Positions 9,251-18,809 of a stretch of DNA of 57,449 nucleotides are shown here, piece after piece. Made by a program: the position numbers and the translations under genes. Source of the DNA: Eubacteriales bacterium (lineage in GTDB: Bacteria > Bacillota > Clostridia > Saccharofermentanales > Fastidiosipilaceae); contig JAUNVS010000005.1 of NCBI GenBank assembly GCA_030537565.1, forward strand, positions 1-57,449, read 5' to 3'. Positions within the stretch are counted from its first letter, which is position 1. Each line of letters starts with the position of its first letter. The notes below the pieces were generated by a model. That model was not told the origin of the DNA. It saw only the letters and a program-made list of their open reading frames with translations, and ran no database searches.

Positions 9251-9862
9251 TTAGTCGAGTTCGAGTCCTCCGAGGTTGACGAGGAGGGGAAACCCCTCTT
9301 TTTGAAGAATTTCGATGGCTTGAGTCGAGCGATTACCAGAGCGACAGTAGACGTAGAGTGGTTTCGAACGGTCCAGTCCATCATGGTGGCCGAGGCGAAT
9401 CTCCGACAGGGGGAGGAGGATGGCATCTGGCCAGTGGCCACTGTTGTACTCCTCCTCGGTTCTGACATCGAGGATCTGGACATCCGAATCATAGGCTAGA
9501 AGGGTGTGAATATCCTTAAAAGGCAGATTTAAGACTGCGGTCTGTGCTTCAAATAGGGTACCGACCTGGCCGATGATTTTTGGCGGTTGGCTTCGGGTCA
9601 TCTCACCATTGAAGTCTACGGGGTAGATTTCCCCGACTTGGGGACGATCGTCTGGAGCGAATTCGTAAACAGCGAGGCCCTGGTAGCCATTTGCAGCATC
9701 AAGGTAGACCAGTGCATTTTGATTTTCATCGGGCGGGGAGAGGAGGATGAGGCTATTGTCCGCAGGCTTCGACTCGCGTGGCTGGTGGTGCGTGTGAAAG
9801 TAAAGCGTGGCAGCAGTAATGACCAGCATAAATAGCGTCCAAGCAAGCGTACGATTTTTCAT
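9251..9862 (-). CDS. Membrane-anchored rhodanese-domain protein
   Basis: 203 aa. One N-terminal TM/signal-anchor (about residues 7-24, no lipobox) is followed by about 90 residues of uncharacterised extracytoplasmic sequence and a C-terminal rhodanese domain (about 115-200). The active-site loop is CRSGNRST, with the cysteine predicted to carry a persulfide; 'ILDVRTEEEYNSGHWPDAI' is the typical rhodanese entry motif. It may handle sulfane sulfur or thiols outside the membrane. The substrate is unknown. AGGAGG lies 9 nt before the start. Confidence 0.85.
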   Translation of the reverse strand: MKNRTLAWTLFMLVITAATLYFHTHHQPRESKPADNSLILLSPPDENQNALVYLDAANGYQGLAVYEFAPDDRPQVGEIYPVDFNGEMTRSQPPKIIGQVGTLFEAQTAVLNLPFKDIHTLLAYDSDVQILDVRTEEEYNSGHWPDAILLPLSEIRLGHHDGLDRSKPLYVYCRSGNRSTQAIEILQKEGFPLLVNLGGLELD

Positions 9863-10168
9863 CCCTGAAGTACCTCCTGAGTCTTTATTTTAATATCCTA
9901 CTATAAGATTGGATATAGAAAGGTCTCCTTCGTGAGATGTGAGAGCCCTGGGCGGATTGAAGATCGGGTGGAGCTTTGAGTGCATTTTTTTTCTCCGATG
10001 ACGTTGTCCACTAAAATATCGAGTAAAGAAATGCTCATTTTAGAAAAAGAGTCGATGTCTAAAATTTAAATTTAGATAATCTAACTAGGTTGATTTCTTC
10101 TGAACTCTTGTCTATTGTGTATTGAGACCGAAAAGGTTATGCAAGTGCATGCATGAGAGGAGCGACGT
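9863..10168. other. Divergent intergenic region between rhodanese and carbohydrate ABC cluster
   Basis: About 300 bases with no ORF. It should hold promoters for both directions. A reasonable plus-strand candidate is TTGATT (10090-10095), 17 nt, TATTGT (10113-10118), ending about 50 nt before the binding-protein start. No convincing CcpA cre box or operator palindrome was seen. Confidence 0.45.
10090..10118 (+). promoter_or_regulatory. Putative promoter of the carbohydrate ABC cluster
   Basis: TTGATT, 17-nt spacer, TATTGT; moderate matches to sigma-A consensus in the only gap that can drive the eight-gene cluster. Confidence 0.4.
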
Positions 10169-11680
10169 ATGAAGTTGAAGAAATACCTAGCCACAAGTTT
10201 GGCTTGTGCTCTAGTTTTGCCCCTAGCTTGGACATATATTCAGGCCGAAGAGGCTGATGATGAGCCAGAGACTGAAGATAGCGCTGAAGATATCGACGAA
10301 GAAAGTGAAGTCGATGAAGATGAAGTGAACGATGGACTCTTCGAGGTAAAGGATCTCCAGGGCATCACGCTCCGTTATTTGAATGCGGGTCGAGGCAGTG
10401 AGTTAAATCCAGGGGCCGCCGATCTAAAACCAGAGGATGTTGAGGAACGCCAAGAGTTTATCGATGAGCTTGAGAAGAAGTGGAACGTTAAACTGGAGTT
10501 CCCAGAGCCACCGAATGTTGAGTGGAAGGAAGTTCCCGATGCGATGGCAAAAGCCCACGCGGCGGGTGCACCGATCGCTGATATTATGGATCTTTCTCGG
10601 ACCTACTTGCCGAAGCTGGTTCGCAATAATGCGATCGAGGATATGACGGATGTGCTCTCTGACCATCAGATCGCCGAGCGCTATTTAGACATTATGACCT
10701 TTGCAGGTAAGATTTATGGTGTGGCACCTTTCGTCGGTGGTGAGGGCCTCTACTATAATCGCAAGATGATTAATGATGCGGGAATGGAGAAGACCCCGAG
10801 TGAGATGTTCGTTGAGGGAAAGTGGAGTTACAGTGACTTCCTCGCCTATCTCGAAGAATTATCTGCGAAGCTGCCGAAGGATAGCAAGCCGTTCTATATC
10901 GATCCCTATTACTGGATGATTTTTGCCCCAGCGGCAAATGGTGGCCGCCTCATCGATACCGATGGTAAGGTTCATTACACCGATCCATCTATGATTGAGA
11001 CGCTTGATCTCCTCGTTCAATTGAAGAATAAGGGTTTGCTTTTCGATCCAATTAAAGATGAAAAGGGCGATCCTGATTATTGGTCGACTCCAGCCCAAAC
11101 GTTCGAAAAAGGTAGCCAAGTGGCGATGTGCCACCGTGCATCATGGCAGGCGGAAGGTCTCGTCGATAAGATTGAATTTGGTTTCGTTCCATATCCATGG
11201 GGTGACAACATCAAGCTTGAAGCGACGGGTGAAAAAGCCTATCTCGAATTACCTCCTGAGTATCAGGTGACGGTATATGACGGAGCCGCTTTTATGCTCC
11301 GTGCTGGAATCGAAGAATTAGGGAATAAAGCGGATATCATGGATTTCCTGATCGTGTCGAGCGGACAGTCCTACATGCGTCGCGAGTATTTCGTTACGAA
11401 GGGTGAGATGGATCCACCTGAGAAAGAATACGACCCACGCTTCTTTAGCAATGAGCTCGATGTCGAACTCTTCGACTGGTCCCTAAGTCGTGAGCGCTTC
11501 GAACCCTATCCGAGTTTGGCCGGCAACCTCGAGCTCGCAGACAAGTACTATGAGGCCATCGATGGTAAGAGTTCTGTACGTGCTATTCTCGAAGCTCAGG
11601 CTGCAGCGGATCAGGCTGCCCTCGATAAGATCTATGGTCGCAGTGCAGATGAGGCAGAGTCAGAGGCGAGTGAGAAGTAA
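10169..11680 (+). CDS. Extracellular solute-binding protein, family 1 (carbohydrate type), first of the cluster
   Basis: 503 aa. A signal peptide (1-26) ends in YIQA before EEAD, with no lipobox cysteine. A strongly acidic linker (about 27-60) is followed by a family 1 binding-protein fold: the 'ITLRYLNAGRG' strand, 'ADIMDLSRTYLPKLVRNNAIEDMTDVL', and 'GKIYGVAPFVGGEGLYYNRKMINDAGMEKTPS', the classic sugar-SBP central motif. It is expected to capture an oligosaccharide or related ligand for one of the downstream permease pairs. AGGAG precedes the ATG. A GC-rich hairpin follows the gene. Confidence 0.85.
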   Translation: MKLKKYLATSLACALVLPLAWTYIQAEEADDEPETEDSAEDIDEESEVDEDEVNDGLFEVKDLQGITLRYLNAGRGSELNPGAADLKPEDVEERQEFIDELEKKWNVKLEFPEPPNVEWKEVPDAMAKAHAAGAPIADIMDLSRTYLPKLVRNNAIEDMTDVLSDHQIAERYLDIMTFAGKIYGVAPFVGGEGLYYNRKMINDAGMEKTPSEMFVEGKWSYSDFLAYLEELSAKLPKDSKPFYIDPYYWMIFAPAANGGRLIDTDGKVHYTDPSMIETLDLLVQLKNKGLLFDPIKDEKGDPDYWSTPAQTFEKGSQVAMCHRASWQAEGLVDKIEFGFVPYPWGDNIKLEATGEKAYLELPPEYQVTVYDGAAFMLRAGIEELGNKADIMDFLIVSSGQSYMRREYFVTKGEMDPPEKEYDPRFFSNELDVELFDWSLSRERFEPYPSLAGNLELADKYYEAIDGKSSVRAILEAQAAADQAALDKIYGRSADEAESEASEK

Positions 11681-11763
11681 GCGTCTAGGCTTTTACTCCG
11701 ATGCTGGATTACTGAGTGATTTGCCTTTGGGGTCTTAGACCATCGCAGCATCTGTAGGTTCGA

Positions 11764-11793
11764 GGAGGGCGTTGCTTTATAACGCCCTCCTTT
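11764..11793 (+). terminator. Hairpin after the first binding-protein gene
   Basis: GGAGGGCGTT (11764-11773) pairs perfectly with AACGCCCTCC (11781-11790) around a 7-nt loop, followed by a short TTT. It probably acts as a leaky terminator or RNA stabiliser separating high expression of the first gene from the rest of the operon. Confidence 0.55.
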
Positions 11794-11809
11794 CACATAG
11801 GAGGTTTGT

Positions 11810-14800
11810 ATGCATGGCGAAGATAGAGATTTGAGGTCAGGACGTCGCCGACGGATGACCCGTTTGCTAGCTCTGCTCATCTCCCTCGGCCTCGGTGCGG
11901 CGAGCGGCCATCAGGCTGCTTATTGGGCCGATGAGGTTTCGGATCAGTCTTCGACGACATCATCCGAGGCCGAGCCTGATTCGCTTGATGAGCCGATCGC
12001 GGTGGCTGAGCACGAGGATTTTTCAGACGAACTTCTCAGTGCCCAGGTTGAGTATGAACATGCGATTCCCTACGCTGAGTATCTCGAACTGCATCGTGAT
12101 CTGGAGGCGGCAAGCGAGAGTGTAGAGATCTATTCCGAAGATGCCGGTATGGAGATCGAGGCGGGGGCGTATTTTACGATCGAGTTTGAGCTTGATCAGC
12201 CTGGTTGCTATCAGATGGAATTGAGTTACCGCTTAAATCCAGACTCCTATGGTCAAACTCAGTTTGAACTTGACCTCGATGGTGAGCGTCCCTATCGAGA
12301 ACTCTCGCCGATCAGTTTGCGTCGCCTCTATCGTGATGCAAATCGAGATTACTTAAGTGTTGAGGGAAACCAGAGCTTCCCATCTCAGGCGATGCAGACC
12401 GGACGGCAGAGAAGCCGCCTCGAAGCTGACCAGGGATTAAGCTCAGATCCGCTCCAGCTTGCCCTCGAAGCGGGGCCACATGAGTTGCAAATTCACGGGA
12501 TCCAAGATCAGTTTATTCTCTATGAATTTCGTCTCGTACCGGTTCAACACTATCCGAGCTATGGAGAATATTCTGCGACAGCGACTGCGTCGCTGGACGT
12601 TTTCGAGGGGCTTAGTCGTGAGTCGACTGGGCAGCCAGATCCAGAGAGCGGCGTATTTTATGATTACGATCGCCATCTCCTCATCATTGAAGCGGAACTT
12701 GCTGATCTGAAGAATAATCCATCGTTACTTCCGATTAATGACCGCAGTTCCTCACTGACGACGCCTTACCATCCTAGCTTCAGCCGAATGAATGCAATCG
12801 GAGGCGAGGCGTGGAAGGAGCAGGGGTCATGGATTGAGTGGCTCGTGGACGTTCCAAAAGCAGGATATTATCGCATCGGTTCTCGCTTCCTCCAAAATGG
12901 ATTTCCAGGGATGCCGGTTCGGCGTGAACTGAGTATTAATGGTGAGATTCCTTTCGAAGAAGCACGGCACTTGGCTTTCCCTTTTGCCCAGAGTTTTCAG
13001 AGCCGATTTTTTGGTGATGAGTCAGCCGGGGACTACCTCTTCTATCTCGAGGCTGGTGAGAATCGACTGCGTCTACGCTATCAGCTCGCCGATCTCGCAC
13101 CGATTAGTGAAAAAGTGGCACGTGTTGGCCAAGAGATGAATCGGATTTATCAAAAAATTATGGTGATTACGGGCGTCTCGCCGGATCCGTATCGAGACTA
13201 TGAACTACTGACTCGAATCCCAAGTCTCCTCGATGAACTCGGAAGCTGCCATCAGTTAATGGCGGAAGTCTGTGATCAGTTCCGCAGCATGGCGGGCGGA
13301 GATAGTGAACTTAGTAGTCCGCTCACACGGACCGAACGTCAGTTACAGCTCTTTCTCGATCGGCCACATGACATCGCTAAGAATATTGCCCGTTTAAAGG
13401 ATAATGTTACCGCACTTGGGCAGTGGAACCTCGACGTTAGCCGACAAACCCTGACACTCGACAAACTCTTCATCGCAGGTGAAGACGCTGAGGCACCACG
13501 TGCTGAGATGAATTTCGCTGAGCGCATCCAGCATGAGTTAAATGCCTTTGTTGGCTCTTTTTACAATCATCGCGGCGATGAACAGCTTGGTTCAGATGCC
13601 TCCTCTGAAAAATTAGAGGTCTGGGTGACGACTGGGCGTGATCAGCTCGAGTTAATTCGACGTATGGTTGGTGTCGATTTCGTTCCTGAGCATCACTACC
13701 AGGTCGACATTAAACTAGTTCCTTCGGATGTCGTCTTGCCTTCGACCTTTACCGGAAACGGCCCAGACGTCGTCATCCAAGCGGGAACGACATTGCCGAT
13801 CAATTTGGCCTTTCGTTCCGCTGCATATGATTTACGCCAGTTCCCAGACTACGATGAGGTCAGTCAGTCCTTTCACCAAGCGGCACTCGACTGTTTCAGC
13901 TATAACGGTGGGCAGTACGCACTTCCAGACCAAATGTCCTTTCCTGTCATGTTTTATCGCAAAGACATTCTCGCTCGGCTGAGGATCCCTGTTCCCGAAA
14001 CCTGGGAAGATGTCCTCTCGATTCTCCCATTCTTACAGGCGAATCACATGGTCTTTTACCTCGATACAGCAACGCCGCTTAGTCTTGGTTCCGCGGTTTC
14101 CGTTGGAAATTCAAAGGCGGTTAACGCCGTCTATCTATCGATGCTCTATCAACGCGGCGCACGTCTATACAATGAGGCGGGGACAGTCACCGAGATCTGT
14201 AGTCCTGAAGCAGAACTCGTTTTCCGTCAATGGACTGACTTTTACACGAAACATTCCTTTCCGACTGCACTCGACTTCCTGACGCGTTTTCGTCTCGGTG
14301 AGGTTCCAATTGCCGTTGTCGACTTTAGTAACTACTCAGCACTTTCGGTGGCTGCCCCAGAAATAGCAGGTGATTATGCAGTGGCTCCGATCCCTGGAAC
14401 CCGGGGGAGTGACGGGCGGGTGCGTCACGACATGCCTGTGACAACCTCGGCTGCAATGATGGTTCGGCCCCAGGTTGAGAAAAAGCGTAATGCTGAGGCC
14501 GCATGGGATTTCCTTAAATGGTGGTGCTCGGCCGAGACACAGAGCCAGTACGCACGAGAGATGGAAGCGCTATTGGGCCGGGCGGCCCGTTACCCAGTGG
14601 CGAATCTGGATGCCTTTGATTCAATCGCATGGCCCTACGATGTCCAGGCGGTCCTAAAAAACTGCTTACACGACTTACGCGAGGTTCCTCAGATTCCGGG
14701 CTCATATATCAGCGGGCGGAATATTGACAACGCCTTTTACGAGGTGATCAACAATCCTCGTGATGCCGTTCCAGAAGAGGCCCTCGAGAAATACGCTGCT

Positions 14801-14878
14801 CAGATCGATGAAGAGATTTCAAACAAGCTCGAGGAATTTGGTCTGAAGGGCAGTGCTACGAAAGGAGAGCAGCCATGA
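11810..14878 (+). CDS. Giant solute-binding protein: beta-sandwich modules plus family 1 SBP domain
   Basis: 1022 aa, about twice the usual SBP size. An N-terminal Arg-rich signal peptide ends in YWA before DEV, with no lipobox. Residues about 60-440 look like two beta-rich carbohydrate-binding-module-like repeats: one ends 'GPHELQIHGIQDQFILYEFRL', and one contains 'GSWIEWLVDVPKAGYYRIGSRF' and 'EAGENRLRLRYQLADL'. A helical spacer (about 445-590) follows, then a family 1 SBP domain (about 595-1010) with 'EVWVTTGRDQLELIRRMV', 'YALPDQMSFPVMFYRKDILARL' and 'AWDFLKWWCSAETQSQYAREM'. ATGA overlap with the next permease indicates coupled translation. Ligand unknown; the CBM-like assignment is by pattern only. 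Confidence 0.8.
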   Translation: MHGEDRDLRSGRRRRMTRLLALLISLGLGAASGHQAAYWADEVSDQSSTTSSEAEPDSLDEPIAVAEHEDFSDELLSAQVEYEHAIPYAEYLELHRDLEAASESVEIYSEDAGMEIEAGAYFTIEFELDQPGCYQMELSYRLNPDSYGQTQFELDLDGERPYRELSPISLRRLYRDANRDYLSVEGNQSFPSQAMQTGRQRSRLEADQGLSSDPLQLALEAGPHELQIHGIQDQFILYEFRLVPVQHYPSYGEYSATATASLDVFEGLSRESTGQPDPESGVFYDYDRHLLIIEAELADLKNNPSLLPINDRSSSLTTPYHPSFSRMNAIGGEAWKEQGSWIEWLVDVPKAGYYRIGSRFLQNGFPGMPVRRELSINGEIPFEEARHLAFPFAQSFQSRFFGDESAGDYLFYLEAGENRLRLRYQLADLAPISEKVARVGQEMNRIYQKIMVITGVSPDPYRDYELLTRIPSLLDELGSCHQLMAEVCDQFRSMAGGDSELSSPLTRTERQLQLFLDRPHDIAKNIARLKDNVTALGQWNLDVSRQTLTLDKLFIAGEDAEAPRAEMNFAERIQHELNAFVGSFYNHRGDEQLGSDASSEKLEVWVTTGRDQLELIRRMVGVDFVPEHHYQVDIKLVPSDVVLPSTFTGNGPDVVIQAGTTLPINLAFRSAAYDLRQFPDYDEVSQSFHQAALDCFSYNGGQYALPDQMSFPVMFYRKDILARLRIPVPETWEDVLSILPFLQANHMVFYLDTATPLSLGSAVSVGNSKAVNAVYLSMLYQRGARLYNEAGTVTEICSPEAELVFRQWTDFYTKHSFPTALDFLTRFRLGEVPIAVVDFSNYSALSVAAPEIAGDYAVAPIPGTRGSDGRVRHDMPVTTSAAMMVRPQVEKKRNAEAAWDFLKWWCSAETQSQYAREMEALLGRAARYPVANLDAFDSIAWPYDVQAVLKNCLHDLREVPQIPGSYISGRNIDNAFYEVINNPRDAVPEEALEKYAAQIDEEISNKLEEFGLKGSATKGEQP

Positions 14879-15750
14879 TACGCGCGCGGGGATATAAGTC
14901 GATTTATTGGATGATGACACCCTTTTTCATCATCTTTGCGGTCTTCACGCTTTTTCCAGTCCTGTTTTCGATCTGCATGAGCTTTGCCGATTTTAATGCC
15001 CTCCAGCCAGCTCGCTTTATTGGACTGAAGAATTATCAGCGAATTTTTCTCGAAGATCCGATTTTCAAGCAGGCATTCCAGCACACTCTCCTGCTCGCTT
15101 TTACCGTTGGTCCAATCGGCTATATGCTCAGTTTCGTCCTCGCTTGGATTCTCAATGAATTTTCAGTTTTGACGCGGACGATTTTTACGGTCATCCTCTA
15201 CGGTCCCTCGCTCGCGGGGAACGCATACATGATCTGGGGTTTGATTTTCTCTTCAGATTCAAACGGTTATGCAAACGCGTGGTTGATGTCGCTCGGTTTG
15301 ATTCAGGAGCCAATTCTCTGGTTGAAAGATCCGAAGTATATGATGCTCCTCGTCATGCTTGTGCAGATCTGGATGAGCTTCGGGATTGGATTCCTGTCCT
15401 TTATTGCAGGCTTGCAGGGTTTGGATCGGGCTCAGCTTGAAGCGGGTGAACTCGATGGCATTCGCAATCGTTGGCAAGAGCTCTGGTATATTGTTCTGCC
15501 TTCGATGCGCCCTCAGCTCCTCTTCGGAGCGGTTATGAGTATCGCCTCATCGTTTTCAATTACAGGTTCGGCGCTTACGGGCTTCCCGTCGACGGGCTAC
15601 GCGACGCATACGCTGATTGATCATATCAACGATTACGGTCTCACTCGTCTAGAGCTCGGCTACTCGGCAGCGCTCGCCGTCATCCTCTTCATCCTTATGC
15701 TTCTGATGACTGGCTTGATCCGGCGCTTCTTAGCAAAGGTAGGTCGCTAA
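14875..15750 (+). CDS. Carbohydrate ABC transporter permease (MalF/UgpA-like), pair 1
   Basis: 291 aa with six predicted TM helices. The first is 'YWMMTPFFIIFAVFTLFPVLFSICMSF' (about 10-36), typical of CUT1 permeases. The EAA loop is EAGELDGIRNRWQELWYIVLP (about 185-205), which docks to an ATPase. Start overlaps the previous stop (ATGA), and its own stop overlaps the next start (TAATG). Confidence 0.92.
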   Translation: MIRARGYKSIYWMMTPFFIIFAVFTLFPVLFSICMSFADFNALQPARFIGLKNYQRIFLEDPIFKQAFQHTLLLAFTVGPIGYMLSFVLAWILNEFSVLTRTIFTVILYGPSLAGNAYMIWGLIFSSDSNGYANAWLMSLGLIQEPILWLKDPKYMMLLVMLVQIWMSFGIGFLSFIAGLQGLDRAQLEAGELDGIRNRWQELWYIVLPSMRPQLLFGAVMSIASSFSITGSALTGFPSTGYATHTLIDHINDYGLTRLELGYSAALAVILFILMLLMTGLIRRFLAKVGR

Positions 15751-16700
15751 TGTCTGAGAGAAGAACTGAAATTAAAATCCAGACCACGCCGAAGAATCGC
15801 TATCGGGTGACGCCGACTGCGGTAAAAAAACGCTCGCGCCTCGCGAATAAGATTACGGGTGGTCGTTCGAATCGATCGGTTGCTGGGACAATCTTCCTAT
15901 TCTTCGTGATCCTCCTATTTGCGCTCTTCTCGCTTTTCCCAGTCGTGTTTATGATTGGTAATGCCTTTAAACCCCTGTCCGAGCTCTTCCGCTTTCCGCC
16001 AACCCTCCTTCCGCAGCAGGCGACGCTCGAGAATTTCCGTGAACTGCGGGTTTATGCTGCCCAGTCCTTCGTCCCCTTCCTCCGCTATCTCTTCAATACT
16101 CTCTTTGTCGTCCTCCTAGGTTGTACAGGGATGGTCGGCTTCTCTGCGATGGCCGCTTTCCCGATTGCTAAATACGATTTTAAAGGTCGGCATTTCCTCA
16201 CGAAGATCATCGAGTGGGCCCTCCTCTTTACTACTGCCGTACTCGCTGTCCCGACATACTTAATTATGGCTAAGCTCCAACTAGTCGACAGCTACTGGGC
16301 GATTATCCTACCCGCATGGGGCTCGAGCCTCGGCCTCTACCTCCTCATCAACTTTATGGGGCAAGTTCCAGATTCTCTAATTGAGGCCGCTTCAATTGAT
16401 GGCGCATCTCCCTTCCTAATGCTCTGGCGTATCATCATGCCAGCAGTCAAACCAGCTTGGATTACGGTATTTATCTTTTCTTTCCAAGCGCTCTGGGGAA
16501 ATACGGGAGGAACTTTTATCTACAGTGAAGAATTAAAGCCGCTCTCCTACATGCTGACCCAGATTGCCTCTGCAGGAATCGCCCGTGCGGGTGTTGCTTC
16601 GGCAACGGCTTTGATCATGTTTATCATCCCCGTTCTCGTCTTCATTATCTCGCAGTCGAATATTCTCGAGACGATGACGACTTCGGGCATGAAAGAGTAG
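15750..16700 (+). CDS. Carbohydrate ABC transporter permease (MalG/UgpE-like), pair 1
   Basis: 316 aa. An unusually long basic cytoplasmic N-terminus (about 45 residues) precedes TM1. Six TM helices and the EAA loop EAASIDGASPFLMLWRIIMP follow. It forms the CUT1 channel with the preceding gene. TAATG coupling; GGAGGAGG directly after the stop belongs to the next gene. Confidence 0.92.
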   Translation: MSERRTEIKIQTTPKNRYRVTPTAVKKRSRLANKITGGRSNRSVAGTIFLFFVILLFALFSLFPVVFMIGNAFKPLSELFRFPPTLLPQQATLENFRELRVYAAQSFVPFLRYLFNTLFVVLLGCTGMVGFSAMAAFPIAKYDFKGRHFLTKIIEWALLFTTAVLAVPTYLIMAKLQLVDSYWAIILPAWGSSLGLYLLINFMGQVPDSLIEAASIDGASPFLMLWRIIMPAVKPAWITVFIFSFQALWGNTGGTFIYSEELKPLSYMLTQIASAGIARAGVASATALIMFIIPVLVFIISQSNILETMTTSGMKE

Positions 16701-16713
16701 GGAGGAGGTCGTG

Positions 16714-18798
16714 ATGTTTCGTACGAAGAAATCGCGCTTAAAGACTGTGATCCTCGGGTTTCTAGCCCTCCTCTGTCTAGTTCCCAACTCTTCCCTATGG
16801 GCCTCGGAGATTGCACAGGGAGCTGCGGAGCTTGACGATTATGTCTATGACACCAAAGGCGATCCGCATCCAGCTCCAGTCGCCTTTCACCACCGTTTGA
16901 GTCTCGATTCCAAGCAACTCGGCCACCCCTTACGGGGACTTGAAGATATTGCCGTGACGGAGTCGAAAATCTACCTTGCGACTGGGCAGGGAATCTATGT
17001 CCTCGATCCTGAGCTTCGCTTTATCGAGGCTTGGGATCACTACGAGCATGAGGGAACTATGCGGCCGCTTCGCGAGGTCGCAGGTCTCTATGCTAACCAT
17101 AAGGGACAGATTTATGCCTGCCTCCCTGGCGAAGGTCGCATCGTCCGCTTTAATGAGGCGGGTGAGACAGAGATCGTCTATGGCAAGCCAGAGGGGATCA
17201 ACTTAAAGGGGGCCGACTATAAGCCGGTTACGGTGATCGCTGACCGCATCGGGCGGATGTTCGTCATTGGCCAGGGCATTTATGAGGGGATTATTGAGAT
17301 CGCACCGACGGGAGAATTTACTCGTTTCTTCGGGGTTAACCCGGCCCGCTACAATCCAGTTGAAATCTTCTGGCGCAGCATTGCAACTGACGCCCAACGT
17401 CGCCAGATGGCTCTCTGGCTACCGACGGATTACTCCGACCTCGCCCTGCGAGATGACGGCTTCATCTTCGCTACAGTTGCCTCCTTGGATTCGACTCGAA
17501 AAGTCCAGCTCCTGAATGCAAAGGGCAGCGATATTCTCCGTTTCCCGTTAGGCCGTCGTCCTCAGGGTGATCGCAAACAGCGGCCTGGTTTCGAGGCACA
17601 GATCACCTCGATCGCCTATGCAGGAGACGGGATCTATGCGATCCTCGACAGTCTTAAGAAACGGGTTTTCCTATATAACGAAGATGGCTGGGAGCTTTGC
17701 CACTTTGGTATTCCCGGAGAGCGCGCTGGTGGTCTGAAGAACCCTCGGCAGATTGCTTTTCATGGGGATGAGCTTCTCATTTGTGATCCGCTTAGTCAGA
17801 GCCTCGAGGTTTTCGAACCGAGTGAATATGGTAAGAAATTGATCGAGGGCTGTCGTGCTGAGTACGCGAAGGATAACCGTCGTTCGGAGGCCATCTGGCA
17901 GGCGGTCCGAAAGCAGAGCCCTTACTTGGCCCTGACTTATGTTTCCCTCGGAAATGCAGCCTATCGCGAAAAAGACTATGAGACCGCGATGCACTATTAT
18001 CGCCGTGCCGATGATCGAAGCGCCTATTCAAAGGCCTATGAGCGGATTCGCGATCGATGGCTTTCAGAGCATTTTAACTACATCGCCTTCGGACTGCTTT
18101 TTCTCGTAGTCCTCCTAGTTCTGATTCACAAGCTTCGGGCCCAGCGCGGGCGCGTGGCCGTGAGAGAATCTGCGTGGCGTGAAACCGTCTGTGTTTACCC
18201 GCGCTATGTAATGAGCAACCCGTTTAAGGCCTTTGCCGACATGAAATACGATGGACGAGGTTCACTGCTCTTCGCTGTTACCCTCCTCCTAATCCGGGGC
18301 CTAATTTCGATCCTCGCTTATGCGAAGACCGGTTTTCTCATGAATCATAACGATCCTGCCAAGATCAATACCGTACTTATCGCTCTCGCTGCGATGATGC
18401 CGTTTATCCTCCTCTCATTTGGCAACTGGGCTTCGACGACACTGATGAATGGATCTGGGAAATTGAAGGAAATCTTCATGGTTTTCATGTATTCGCAAAT
18501 CCCATTGCTCATCGTTGAAGCGCTTCTGATCCTACTTTCAAATGTTGCGACGATTGAAGAGTTGCCGATGCTACAGATGCTGCATAGCTTCGCGCTCCTC
18601 TTCACGATTATCCTCGCATTTATCGGTCTCGTCAGCATCCACGAGTTTAGTTTCGCACGGGGGATTGCTTCGATTTTCACGACCGCACTGGCTGTGATGA
18701 TCATCCTCTTCATCACCCTCTTACTCGCATCTCTAACGGGTGAGTTCTTCGTATTCCTGCGCATCATCTTCCGCGAAATCTCGTTGAATCGATTCTAA
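16714..18798 (+). CDS. Beta-propeller/TPR/YIP1 membrane protein of the carbohydrate ABC cluster
   Basis: 694 aa. Export signal at 1-30 (LLCLVPNSSLWAS, not a valid lipobox). An NHL-like beta-propeller (about 50-385) has repeats such as 'LEDIAVTESKIYLATGQGIYVLD' and 'LKNPRQIAFHGDELLICDPLS'. A TPR-like helical hairpin (about 390-450, 'LALTYVSLGNAAYREKDYETAMHYYRRAD') and TM (about 455-475) follow, then a C-terminal multi-helix YIP1-type domain (about 500-690). Proteins of this architecture accompany DUF5696/sugar ABC clusters in Bacillota (established co-occurrence, function unknown). I infer a sensor or scaffold at the membrane. ATG at 16714 is preferred over GTG at 16711 because GGAGGAGG is then 5 nt away. 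Confidence 0.8.
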   Translation: MFRTKKSRLKTVILGFLALLCLVPNSSLWASEIAQGAAELDDYVYDTKGDPHPAPVAFHHRLSLDSKQLGHPLRGLEDIAVTESKIYLATGQGIYVLDPELRFIEAWDHYEHEGTMRPLREVAGLYANHKGQIYACLPGEGRIVRFNEAGETEIVYGKPEGINLKGADYKPVTVIADRIGRMFVIGQGIYEGIIEIAPTGEFTRFFGVNPARYNPVEIFWRSIATDAQRRQMALWLPTDYSDLALRDDGFIFATVASLDSTRKVQLLNAKGSDILRFPLGRRPQGDRKQRPGFEAQITSIAYAGDGIYAILDSLKKRVFLYNEDGWELCHFGIPGERAGGLKNPRQIAFHGDELLICDPLSQSLEVFEPSEYGKKLIEGCRAEYAKDNRRSEAIWQAVRKQSPYLALTYVSLGNAAYREKDYETAMHYYRRADDRSAYSKAYERIRDRWLSEHFNYIAFGLLFLVVLLVLIHKLRAQRGRVAVRESAWRETVCVYPRYVMSNPFKAFADMKYDGRGSLLFAVTLLLIRGLISILAYAKTGFLMNHNDPAKINTVLIALAAMMPFILLSFGNWASTTLMNGSGKLKEIFMVFMYSQIPLLIVEALLILLSNVATIEELPMLQMLHSFALLFTIILAFIGLVSIHEFSFARGIASIFTTALAVMIILFITLLLASLTGEFFVFLRIIFREISLNRF

Positions 18799-18809
18799 GG
18801 GAGGCTTAC

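Noticed and set aside
10020..10168. CcpA cre-type operator upstream of the sugar cluster
   Set aside because: No stretch fits the TGWAARCGNTTWCW pattern well enough.
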